Shown here: one piece after another, positions 16,438 through 22,287 of the stretch | How the letters are laid out: each line of letters begins with the position of its first letter | Numbering within the stretch: position 1 is the first letter of the stretch | NCBI GenBank assembly: GCA_030592655.1 | Contig: JAUVIQ010000019.1 | Location: 1-23,743 of the forward strand | Length of the DNA stretch: 23,743 nt | Reading direction: 5' to 3' | From: Planctomycetales bacterium | GTDB taxonomy: Bacteria > Planctomycetota > Phycisphaerae > SM23-33 | The notes under the pieces: model-generated | Told to the model about the DNA's origin: nothing | The model's input: the letters and a program-made list of their open reading frames with translations, nothing else | Databases searched by the model: none | Made by a program: the position numbers and the translations under genes

Positions 16438-18042
16438 TTACTCCGTGTTACTCACCAGCATTTCGACGCATTGGTTCGAGAAGTCGCTATTATCGACGGA
16501 GGCATATTCGTGTGTATGGTCCGGTTCGACGGTATTCTGCGCGCTGAGCGAGACGTAGAACACCGAGCCTGCTTCGGGCTCCGACTCGACCCATACCTGC
16601 CCGTCATAATTGCTTACCACGCTCTTGACCAGGGACAGTCCCACGCCCTTTCCCGGTACCCGGGTCGAATCGACTGTCGAGGCCCGCCGGAAGACGTGGA
16701 AAATCCGCTCCTGATCGGCCTGTGAAATGCCCATACCGTTATCGGATACGCTGAAGCAGTGCATTCCATCGACCGGGCTGTATCCGATTCGGATTTTTCC
16801 ATCCGGTCGGTCCGGCATGTATTTTATGGCGTTGTCGATGAGGTTCTGGAACACCTGTCGCATCCGATTGTGTTCGGCGAACAGGGATGGCATGTTCTCG
16901 TCAATTTCGAGCGTGATTCCCCTGGTCTTGAGTTCGTACTCAAAGGCTTGGTCCAGCGATTGGAACAGCAGGTTGAAATCCACCATCCTGCGTCTTTCGG
17001 GACGGGTTTTTATCCGGCTCAGTTCCAGCAGTTCGCTGATCAGTTCGGTTTCGGCATCGACGTTCGACCTGATGCGCCGGAGGCGTGCGCTTACCTCTTC
17101 GGGCAACTGCTCGCGGTATTTCACTGAGATCATGCTAGCCATACCTGCGATGTTCCGCAGAGGCGCATTGAGGTCGTGACTGACGGCACGGAGGAAATCC
17201 TCCTTTTCGGATATCTCTTCGGTCAGCCTGCGGTTGGAACGCTCAAGTTCGTCGGTTCGGTCGGTTACCTTTTGTTCCAGCGATTCGTTCGCTCTGCGAA
17301 GGTTTTTTTGCGAATCGCGGACCTTTTCGACCATGATGTCGAACGAGCCGGCCAATTCACCTATTTCGTCGTTTCGAGAAGTTTCAACGTGTGCGGAAAA
17401 GTCGCCCCCGGCAAGTTGACGGGTCGCCTTCATCAGTCGGCGAATCGGCATCACCAACATCCGACGGGTCAATAAGTGTCCCAGCGGGATAACGCACAGA
17501 ACGATAATGGCTGCGATGACCATTGTATCGGCGCGGACGCGGGCGAGAATCTCGGCAGTCTCTCGCGTATCCAGCACCAGGCGGACCGCTCCCAAAAGCA
17601 CGCCCTTGTCTTTACCGTCGCAAGGCACGATCGGACGACCTGCCTCCAGAAAATCGTCGTCTCTCGGCATTTCATACGACAGGCTCACGGGTCGGTTCAC
17701 CGGCACGAGTCGGTCTGCGACCCGTTCGGAAACGGCTACGGTCTTACCGTTACGGTCAAGGATGCTGACGTGATGGACGTTTGGGCGTTTCAGTAACCCC
17801 ATCGCCAGATGCTGGAGGGTTTCGCGGTTCCGGTTCATAAGTCCCGGAGCGGCCGAAACTGTCAGGTTCTCAATAAAGGCTTGAGCCTGGATGCGATCCT
17901 TCCGGCAAAGGGCGTTACGCGAGACGGCGTAAAAAGACCATCCGCCGATCGCTGTCGCCGTCAGGACCACTATCGTCAGGACAAGGATTGATTTGACCTG
18001 AAGTCCTATTCTTAATCGAGGTTCCGGTTCACGCAGACCCAT
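16438..18042 (-). CDS. Membrane sensor histidine kinase (HAMP-HisKA-HATPase)
   Basis: Residue numbers count from the ATG at 18042 (534 residues). A first membrane segment (about 18-40) and a second (about 174-193) frame a periplasmic sensor region of about 130 residues. A HAMP domain follows (about 195-250), then a coiled coil, the HisKA box FLRAVSHDLNAPLRN with phosphoaccepting H289, and an HATPase domain with FQNLIDNAIKY (N box), VSDNGMGIS (G1) and GKGVGLSLV (G2). The SHDLNAPLR form is typical of hybrid/phytochrome-like kinases. It probably phosphorylates the GGDEF regulator encoded 20 bp downstream. I chose this ATG over one 9 bases upstream because AAGGA lies 8 bases before it, a proper ribosome binding distance. 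Confidence 0.92.
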   Translation of the reverse strand: MGLREPEPRLRIGLQVKSILVLTIVVLTATAIGGWSFYAVSRNALCRKDRIQAQAFIENLTVSAAPGLMNRNRETLQHLAMGLLKRPNVHHVSILDRNGKTVAVSERVADRLVPVNRPVSLSYEMPRDDDFLEAGRPIVPCDGKDKGVLLGAVRLVLDTRETAEILARVRADTMVIAAIIVLCVIPLGHLLTRRMLVMPIRRLMKATRQLAGGDFSAHVETSRNDEIGELAGSFDIMVEKVRDSQKNLRRANESLEQKVTDRTDELERSNRRLTEEISEKEDFLRAVSHDLNAPLRNIAGMASMISVKYREQLPEEVSARLRRIRSNVDAETELISELLELSRIKTRPERRRMVDFNLLFQSLDQAFEYELKTRGITLEIDENMPSLFAEHNRMRQVFQNLIDNAIKYMPDRPDGKIRIGYSPVDGMHCFSVSDNGMGISQADQERIFHVFRRASTVDSTRVPGKGVGLSLVKSVVSNYDGQVWVESEPEAGSVFYVSLSAQNTVEPDHTHEYASVDNSDFSNQCVEMLVSNTE

Positions 18043-18150
18043 TTTAAACATCCTTGTTATTACAGACTCTTCGCCTGCCTGGCAAAACTATCAAACCCAT
18101 CGAACCCATCTGGACATTTTAAACATCCCTGTTATTACGGAATCTTCGCC
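18041..18150. repeat. 35-bp imperfect direct repeat covering the kinase translation start
   Basis: 18041-18075 and 18116-18150 match at 32 of 35 positions. Copy 1 contains the ribosome binding site and start of the histidine kinase on the minus strand. Copy 2, 75 bp upstream, carries an equivalent AGGGA ahead of an ATG. The bases between hold a shorter repeat of ACCCATC (18095-18101 and 18104-18110). This looks like a local duplication of the translation initiation region. Confidence 0.8.
18091..18117 (-). CDS. Possible 8-codon leader peptide upstream of the kinase gene
   Basis: On the minus strand the duplicated initiation region leads into ATG at 18117 followed by MSRWVRWV and a TGA stop. 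AGGGA lies about 8 bases before the ATG. It is too short to judge as a protein; it is listed because the initiation signals are a copy of the ones that serve the kinase. It may be translated without function or act as a leader peptide. Confidence 0.25.
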   Translation of the reverse strand: MSRWVRWV

Positions 18151-18401
18151 CAAACCCGGCAGAATAACCGGTATTTCAGCCGGGAACATCGGAATAAAAA
18201 CCCGTTCGGGTCTGATACCTGCCGATGTTCGGAAAACCTGAATTTACACCGTTCCGCCCGGAGTTCGGACCAACCCTGATGAATATCGGCATCTATCATG
18301 GGACGCTTGCGTTACAACCTGATCAAAATTCAAACACCCGCACCCGTCGCCATCTAACAGAAACCTAACGATTTTGGGCGATTTTCTTTTACCTTTTTTT
18401 C
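18151..18401. other. Intergenic region between divergent kinase and sigma-54 activator genes
   Basis: No ORF worth calling is present. A possible hairpin pairs GAACATCGG (18184-18192) with CCGATGTTC (18222-18230), and the smaller ACCC-GTTC-GGGT hairpin (18200-18211) lies inside it. A weak minus-strand promoter (TTGTAA, 16 bp, TAGATG, near 18297-18324) could serve the kinase operon. Long T-runs precede the plus-strand promoter at 18402. Confidence 0.5.
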
Positions 18402-18430
18402 TTGTCAAAATCGGACTTTGGGTGTATAAG
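18402..18430 (+). promoter_or_regulatory. Sigma-70-type promoter for the sigma-54 activator
   Basis: TTGTCA (18402-18407) and TATAAG (18425-18430) are separated by exactly 17 bp, a strong housekeeping-type match. Transcription would begin near 18437, giving a leader of about 105 bases that contains a small upstream ORF ending at the activator start. Confidence 0.65.
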
Positions 18431-18459
18431 AGAGATAGTTAGTTGCCATTTGGGAGAGA

Positions 18460-18546
18460 ATGGAGGCTCATGTCCCCAGGCAGCAGAGATATTCATCTCC
18501 ATCATTTTATACAAATTATGCTCAGTTTTTTAAGCTCAGAGGATGA
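18460..18546 (+). CDS. 28-codon upstream ORF coupled to the sigma-54 activator
   Basis: ATG at 18460 is preceded by GGGAGAGA, a better ribosome binding site than that of the activator itself. The ORF encodes 28 residues (MEAHVPRQQRYSSPSFYTNY then AQFFKLRG) and stops at TGA 18544-18546, overlapping the activator ATG at 18543 (ATGA). This arrangement predicts that ribosomes finishing the small ORF restart on the activator. The peptide has no recognisable domain; its Tyr- and Ser-rich middle could matter if it acts by stalling, but that is speculation. A second, out-of-frame ATG at 18470 after GGAGG could also be used. Confidence 0.45.
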   Translation: MEAHVPRQQRYSSPSFYTNYAQFFKLRG

Positions 18547-19589
18547 CAGCAGGAGGACGGACATCTCGGCACGGTGCGGTATGCTCGCCGCACGGTGAAG
18601 GCTGTGTCTCCGGTTGGGTCTTGATAGGCCCAAGTTCCTTATTCAGGAACGTCATAGCCATTGCCGACGCTGTAGCCACAAATAACTGCGTCGTTCTGAT
18701 TGAAGGCGAAAGCGGAACCGGTAAGGAGCTGCTTGCCCGGCACATTCACATTCAATCCACGCGGAAAGACAATCCATTTATTCCCGTCAACTGCGCCGGG
18801 ATCAGTGAGAGCCTTTTTGAGAGTCAGTTTTTCGGGCATGTTCGCGGCGCATTCACGGGCGCTGTTTCCGAGACGCTTGGTGTTGTGCGAGCGGCCCAGG
18901 GCGGTACGCTGCTGCTCGACGAAGTCAGCGAAATCCCCCTGCATCTTCAGGCGAAATTGCTCCGCCTGCTCCAGGAACGGGAAGTTATCCCCGTCGGCGG
19001 AACCAGGCCTGTCCCGGTCAACGTGCGCTTTATCGCGACCACTAACGTAAGTATGCAAAAGGCTGTGGAAAGCGGGCGGTTCCGACCGGACCTGTATCAT
19101 CGACTCAACATTGTCCGCATCGAGGTTCCACCGCTGCGATGTCGGACCGATGACATCGACCCGATCCTGGACTATTACCTCGAATTCTATTCCGAGCAGT
19201 ATGCAATGCCCATCCGCGTGCTGGGTGAAAATATCCGCCGACAGATTCGGGATTACCCCTGGCCCGGAAACGTCCGCGAACTGTGCAACTACATTGAACG
19301 GTTGTATGCAGCCGACCTGCCACCTCTTCCGCCGGCGATGACAACGACGTGGGTTGAAGACGCCCGACATGTGAAGAGCCAACCTCCCCTGGAACCCAAA
19401 CCGGGAAGGATTACCCAAATCGACGACAGTCCGCTTACCTATACCCTCGCCCATGCTGAACGTTCGGCAATCATTGCCGCACTGAAACGGACCGGATGGA
19501 ACCGTTCTGCCGCGGCGAGACTGCTGGAAGTCCACCGCTCCACACTCCTGAGAAAGATGCGCAACCACAGGTTGAACGACCTGTTCTGA
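18543..19589 (+). CDS. Sigma-54-dependent transcriptional activator without receiver domain (PspF-like layout)
   Basis: The 348-residue protein is an NtrC-family AAA+ activator with a Fis-type helix-turn-helix. Visible are Walker A GESGTGKE (55-62), the sigma-54-contacting GAFTGA loop (102-107), Walker B GGTLLLDE (120-127), the sensor/arginine-finger segment RFRPDLYHRLN (179-189), YPWPGNVREL (238-247) and a C-terminal Fis-like HTH (AAARLLEVHRSTLLRKMRNH, about 322-341). Only about 25 residues precede the AAA+ core, so the usual receiver or sensor domain is missing, as in PspF. Such proteins remodel sigma-54 RNA polymerase at -24/-12 promoters, and one such promoter is found just downstream at 19783. 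The start is weakly supported on its own (GAGG touches the ATG), but it overlaps the stop of an upstream ORF. Confidence 0.93.
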   Translation: MTAGGRTSRHGAVCSPHGEGCVSGWVLIGPSSLFRNVIAIADAVATNNCVVLIEGESGTGKELLARHIHIQSTRKDNPFIPVNCAGISESLFESQFFGHVRGAFTGAVSETLGVVRAAQGGTLLLDEVSEIPLHLQAKLLRLLQEREVIPVGGTRPVPVNVRFIATTNVSMQKAVESGRFRPDLYHRLNIVRIEVPPLRCRTDDIDPILDYYLEFYSEQYAMPIRVLGENIRRQIRDYPWPGNVRELCNYIERLYAADLPPLPPAMTTTWVEDARHVKSQPPLEPKPGRITQIDDSPLTYTLAHAERSAIIAALKRTGWNRSAAARLLEVHRSTLLRKMRNHRLNDLF

Positions 19590-19782
19590 TCAAATCCGTT
19601 CGATAATCGCCGGCGCAGCAATACGCTGCAATTGCGCCTCGTTGTACAGCGGTCACTGTGGCATTTCGCTACACCTCCAAAGCAGTAACTGAAAGGTAAT
19701 CGGTGAGAGTAAAAAAAATCCTTCACTGTAACTATCTGTCAACAGAGAGGTTCCGGTAAATCGACACCAGCGACATCAACAG
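19590..19782. other. Intergenic region with inverted repeats; possible terminator or activator-binding sites
   Basis: Just after the activator stop, GGCGCA (19612-19617) pairs with TGCGCC (19633-19638), overlapping a smaller GCAGC/GCTGC pair (19615-19619/19625-19629). No T-run follows. Nearer the sigma-54 promoter, about 100 bp before its start site, lie a short palindrome CAGTAACTG (19683-19691) and a related CTGTAACT (19726-19733). These are at a plausible distance for upstream activator sites, but the match is weak. Confidence 0.35.
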
Positions 19783-19798
19783 TGGCACGGTAGTTGTT
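19783..19798 (+). promoter_or_regulatory. Sigma-54 (-24/-12) promoter
   Basis: TGGCACG (19783-19789), four bases, then TTGTT (19794-19798) matches the sigma-54 consensus TGGCACG-N4-TTGCW except for T in place of the C at -12. Transcription would start near 19809. That falls between the ATG at 19801 and the GTG at 19828 and leaves GGAGG and GAGGG as leader. It lies directly downstream of a sigma-54 activator gene, which strengthens the call. Confidence 0.6.
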
Positions 19799-19827
19799 AT
19801 ATGTTACTACGGAGGCGAGGGATTGAA

Positions 19828-20256
19828 GTGTCGAAGTATCTGGAAAAAGGAATCGGCCTGGGAACCGGTGAGAGGTTCTATATTGTAATGGCCTGTGAAG
19901 ACCTGGGTGAAGCGACCCAGGTAGGTCGGCAGCTTTCACAAGTGAATAATGGAGCTCTGATAACCTATCGTCGGGCGGAGGATGTAATGCTGAACTGCCC
20001 GTCCGGGCGCGTCGCATTGATAATTCTCGCAAACAGCGACGATCCTGAAACGACAGGTAGAATCCTGTCCTGGATGCGGCATCGTTGGCCACGCTGTCCC
20101 GCCGTTGTTATTGGCGAGACGGGCGGCGGCGACATGGAAATTGCCGCCAGAAAGGGCGGAGCCAGTTATCTTGCCCGTCCGGTAAGCCCGCAGCAATGGG
20201 CCGGACTGGTGCAGCACGTGCTCTCAACAGACGTAGCGAAGGTAACTGCTGAATAA
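19828..20256 (+). CDS. Small stand-alone receiver-like protein with degenerate phosphorylation site
   Basis: The 142-residue protein resembles a response-regulator receiver in strand order and in its C-terminal YLARPVSPQQWAGLVQHVLS segment. The key residues are changed, however. The position of the phosphoacceptor Asp reads Ala (ALIILANSDD), the Thr/Ser switch reads Gly (PAVVIGET), and the conserved Lys of the YLxKP motif reads Arg. The N-terminal acidic pair is replaced by ACEDLGE, which keeps two acids. It is therefore probably not phosphorylated in the usual way and may act by protein contact. The GTG at 19828 is chosen because GAGGG lies six bases upstream and the sigma-54 start site near 19809 would leave out the upstream ATG at 19801. 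Family assignment is moderate. Confidence 0.7.
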   Translation: MSKYLEKGIGLGTGERFYIVMACEDLGEATQVGRQLSQVNNGALITYRRAEDVMLNCPSGRVALIILANSDDPETTGRILSWMRHRWPRCPAVVIGETGGGDMEIAARKGGASYLARPVSPQQWAGLVQHVLSTDVAKVTAE

Positions 20257-20393
20257 CGAGCAAACGAATCAACTCGGCTTTGAGGAGTCTCAATAGAGAG
20301 GCTTGAGAATCGCTATATGTTGCGGTCCGAAGACCTCTCGTTCGCTGTGCTGCGTTTTTGAAACGAGAACCTTGGAGTGGTCGAGGAGCCTGT
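20257..20393 (+). other. Intergenic region with small hairpins, upstream part of the RNA-rich stretch
   Basis: No gene is seen. Three hairpins are clear: TTGAG-GAGT-CTCAA (20280-20293), GGTC-CGAA-GACC (20324-20335), and TCTCGTT (20336-20342) paired with AACGAGA (20362-20368). The second and third abut directly. They could be the 3' untranslated part of the receiver-like gene or the 5' part of the structured RNA downstream, if that RNA is transcribed from the sigma-54 promoter. Confidence 0.5.
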
Positions 20394-20424
20394 TTGTACT
20401 GAGGGAGTATTGGATGCTTATAAT
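20394..20424 (+). promoter_or_regulatory. Possible promoter for the structured RNA
   Basis: TATAAT (20419-20424) is a perfect -10 hexamer. The best -35 candidate is TTGTAC (20394-20399), at a wide 19-bp spacing. A transcript would start near 20431 and run about 296 nt to the terminator. The spacing makes this tentative. Confidence 0.4.
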
Positions 20425-20430
20425 TATTAC

Positions 20431-20726
20431 GATGAGCCTCACGCAGAGATTCTCAACATTATGGCGATTTGGCCTGGGCGGGGATGAGCACCCGCCCACA
20501 GTGCCCACCTGTCCTCCAGGTGGTCGTCGGAGAATCTTTGAGGTAGGGGTCTAAGGCTTTATAAATGCGTATAGAGTGGGGATGAGCTCCCACTTGAATA
20601 ATTCCCGCTTCTCCTCCTTGGCGGGATTACGCTGAAAAAAGAGCCTCATGATGAGAGAGGGGACCTCTACCAAGGCAAAGGGCGATGACAGTGCCTTGAG
20701 CAAGCACTGTCTCGCCCACTTTTTTT
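20431..20726 (+). ncRNA. Candidate structured non-coding RNA with duplicated hairpin pair
   Basis: The stretch has no supportable ORF but is packed with stems. A long-range 11-bp helix pairs 20444-20454 with 20530-20540. Inside it, hairpin A1 is GGGCGGG (20476-20482), loop GATGAGCA, CCCGCCC (20491-20497); hairpin B1 is CCACCTG (20505-20511), loop TCCTC, CAGGTGG (20517-20523). Further on, A2 is AGTGGG (20575-20580), loop GATGAGCT, CCCACT (20589-20594); B2 is TCCCGC (20603-20608), loop with TCTCCTCC, GCGGGA (20621-20626). A1 and A2 keep the loop while the stem sequence changes, which is what a selected RNA looks like. A small AGAGG-GGA-CCTCT hairpin (20656-20668) and a strong terminator follow. 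It matches no RNA family I know (not 6S, SRP, tmRNA or RNase P RNA). The 5' end is uncertain. Confidence 0.6.
20680..20726 (+). terminator. Rho-independent terminator ending the candidate RNA
   Basis: GGGCGA (20680-20685) pairs with TCGCCC (20712-20717) and GACAGTGC (20687-20694) with GCACTGTC (20704-20711), one base bulged, 14 bp in all, followed after two bases by seven T (20720-20726). The direction is clearly plus. The next gene is on the opposite strand, so this ends an independent transcript rather than a leader. Confidence 0.9.
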
Positions 20727-20730
20727 GCGC

Positions 20731-21747
20731 TCAGCGAGAACGTGAAGGTCGCCTCGCCGACGGGAATATCAGTTCCATCCGATACACCTGACGCTGTTCG
20801 TTTGTAATCAGAATCGCCTTCGGCGACAGTCCTGCCTGCCAGCAGACCGCCTCGGCCTGGTTGAGCATGACGCTGCGTCTGAGCGGTTTGACCTGAATGA
20901 TCCGAATCGCCCGAACAGGGCGAGTCGCCGCATCCGTTCGTGTTGTCGCCGCCGGCTGGGTTGTGGATTTCGCATCGGCGACGAGATCCTCTATAGGCTT
21001 ATCCAGTTGATAGACCCATACGCCAAGGTACGACAGCACCGCAATTAGCCGACCTGCGGGGCAAATGTCCGCCGCTGTTACCCATTGGGCGTTGGGAAGC
21101 AGACCAAGATATTCAGCCCGGATGGTTTTACCCTTCGCCGATAAAACCGGGTCCAGACGGACGCGATAAAGCCTCGCTTTGGGCTTCTCTTTGGTAATCA
21201 GATACGCCCACCCCTTACGGACGAACATTGCTTCGCAATCGAATGGTCCATGACCGGCGGGATACCCGAAGTGATATTTGGCCTTGACGGGGACGGTTTT
21301 GGATTTGGTTTTCGGGTCGGGTTCGCCGACGGAATAGATGGTCAGAACTTTTCGCTTGCGTGAATTATTTCCGAAGTCGCCGATATAGAGCACGCCGTCG
21401 GTGTCGATGGCGATATCTTCCCAGTCGATGTTCCGCGCACCGGTCAGGCCTATACATCCTATGCCTTTACCTTTGGAATCGACGGCGAACAGCATAGGCT
21501 TATGTCCTGAGTCGTTCATGCTCCAGTAGGTGCCCGGATATTTTCGACTGGCGACCAGGCCTGAGGATTCTTTCAGGTCGGGCTGGTCGAGTCGTCCGAC
21601 GCGGATCGAACGTGACAGGGCGGTCGCCCGGTCGGTTGTGGTTGATGCGTTTTGGGTGGTTGTTACAGGCCCGCTCGAAGCCGACTTTATCAGCACCGCC
21701 GCTATGATCACAGCAGTCAGGCGTATCCAGAAGCGCAACCTGAACAT
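20731..21747 (-). CDS. Exported protein with propeller-like repeats, unknown function
   Basis: The 338-residue protein starts MFRLRFWIRLTAVIIAAVLI, a signal peptide or membrane anchor, followed by a Ser/Thr-rich linker. The mature part begins with DLKESSGLVASRKYPGTYWS and continues with NDSGHKPMLFAVDSKGKGIG, GARNIDWEDIAIDTDGVLYIGDFGNN and FDCEAMF. This pattern of strand-turn blocks with D-x-E-D-I and GDxGNN is seen in secreted beta-propeller proteins of unknown function in many bacteria. No catalytic residues are assigned. The frame opens with a GTG at 21798 inside rplU; I prefer the ATG at 21747 because the signal peptide starts there, although no clear ribosome binding site is visible. It lies 28 bp downstream of rplU and is probably co-transcribed with it. 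Confidence 0.72.
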   Translation of the reverse strand: MFRLRFWIRLTAVIIAAVLIKSASSGPVTTTQNASTTTDRATALSRSIRVGRLDQPDLKESSGLVASRKYPGTYWSMNDSGHKPMLFAVDSKGKGIGCIGLTGARNIDWEDIAIDTDGVLYIGDFGNNSRKRKVLTIYSVGEPDPKTKSKTVPVKAKYHFGYPAGHGPFDCEAMFVRKGWAYLITKEKPKARLYRVRLDPVLSAKGKTIRAEYLGLLPNAQWVTAADICPAGRLIAVLSYLGVWVYQLDKPIEDLVADAKSTTQPAATTRTDAATRPVRAIRIIQVKPLRRSVMLNQAEAVCWQAGLSPKAILITNEQRQVYRMELIFPSARRPSRSR

Positions 21748-21775
21748 ATCGGGTGGTTTCACTAAATGGGAGCGA

Positions 21776-22093
21776 TTATGCGACAATTTTCGTAACACGG
21801 ACTTCGGTGTATTTTTGCCGATGTCCCTTGCGTCGGCGCTCTCTCTTGCGGCGCTTGAATTTCAGGATATAGACCTTCTTGCCGCCGACGCGCTCGTTGG
21901 TTATTTCACCGACGACCTTGGCGCCTTCGACCACCGGTGTTCCGACAGTAATGTTCTCTCCATCGGCTAGAAGCAGGACGCGGTCGAACTCAATCGTTTT
22001 GGTCTCGTCGGTCACGTCGATCAAATCTATCTGCAGAAGGTCGCCTTCGCTGACCTTGAACTGCCGTCCACCGTCTTCGATTATCGCATACAC
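21776..22093 (-). CDS. rplU: 50S ribosomal protein L21
   Basis: The 105-residue protein starts MYAIIEDGGRQFKVSEGDLL and ends with the basic KFKRRKRERRRKGHRQKYTE signature that contacts 23S rRNA; length and layout are those of bacterial L21. Translation starts at GTG with AGAGGAA seven bases upstream. A good promoter lies upstream at 22135-22162. In most bacteria rpmA (L27) and often obg follow directly; here an exported propeller-like protein follows instead, so the usual cluster is broken. Confidence 0.96.
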   Translation of the reverse strand: MYAIIEDGGRQFKVSEGDLLQIDLIDVTDETKTIEFDRVLLLADGENITVGTPVVEGAKVVGEITNERVGGKKVYILKFKRRKRERRRKGHRQKYTEVRVTKIVA

Positions 22094-22134
22094 GGGAAAT
22101 TCCTCTTTCGTTCGTTTAAGTTTTAGAGCACTGG

Positions 22135-22162
22135 ATTATGGCCTATTTCATCTGAAAGTCAA
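22135..22162 (-). promoter_or_regulatory. Sigma-70-type promoter for rplU
   Basis: Read on the minus strand, TTGACT (22162-22157) and CATAAT (22140-22135) are separated by 16 bp. Transcription would start near 22128, giving a leader of about 35 bases before the rplU GTG. Confidence 0.6.
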
Positions 22163-22176
22163 TACTTAAAAAGAAG

Positions 22177-22278
22177 AAACGGAATAGCAGGATTATGGGG
22201 ATTACCGGATTGCAGGGATTTTTCTTTTATTTTTTTATACCGTAATCTTAAAATCCCTGAAATCCTGCTATTCCGTTT
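22177..22278. repeat. Long inverted repeat with GGATT periodicity downstream of the M20 peptidase
   Basis: AAACGGAATAGCAGGATT (22177-22194) is perfectly mirrored at 22261-22278, an 18-bp stem. Inside, CAGGGATTTT (22213-22222) pairs with AAAATCCCTG (22250-22259). A GATTAC/GTAATC pair (22200-22205/22242-22247) would cross that second stem and is an alternative. The left arm holds four GGATT or GGGATT units about 8-9 bp apart. It lies between the peptidase stop and the rplU promoter and may terminate the peptidase transcript, since T-rich sequence follows the stem on the minus strand. The composition also suggests a mobile intergenic repeat. Confidence 0.8.
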
Positions 22279-22287
22279 TTGTTGTAA

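Noticed and set aside
18639..19568. 309-codon minus-strand frame inside the sigma-54 activator
   Set aside because: Antisense to a protein with every AAA+ motif intact; no recognisable domain.
19801..19827. ATG at 19801 as start of the receiver-like protein
   Set aside because: It lies upstream of the predicted sigma-54 start site and has no ribosome binding site; GTG at 19828 has GAGGG six bases upstream.
20303..20554. 83-codon plus-strand frame across the structured RNA region
   Set aside because: It crosses the hairpins, has no ribosome binding site and no protein-like pattern; the stems explain the sequence better.
20431..20726. Known RNA families (hammerhead ribozyme, 6S, SRP RNA, tmRNA, RNase P RNA)
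   Set aside because: The GATGAG motifs recall the hammerhead CUGAUGA, but the CUGA and GAAA core is missing. None of the conserved blocks of the other families is present.
20431..20726. Riboswitch or leader of a downstream gene
   Set aside because: The next gene is on the opposite strand and the terminator ends the plus-strand transcript, so there is no downstream gene to control in cis.
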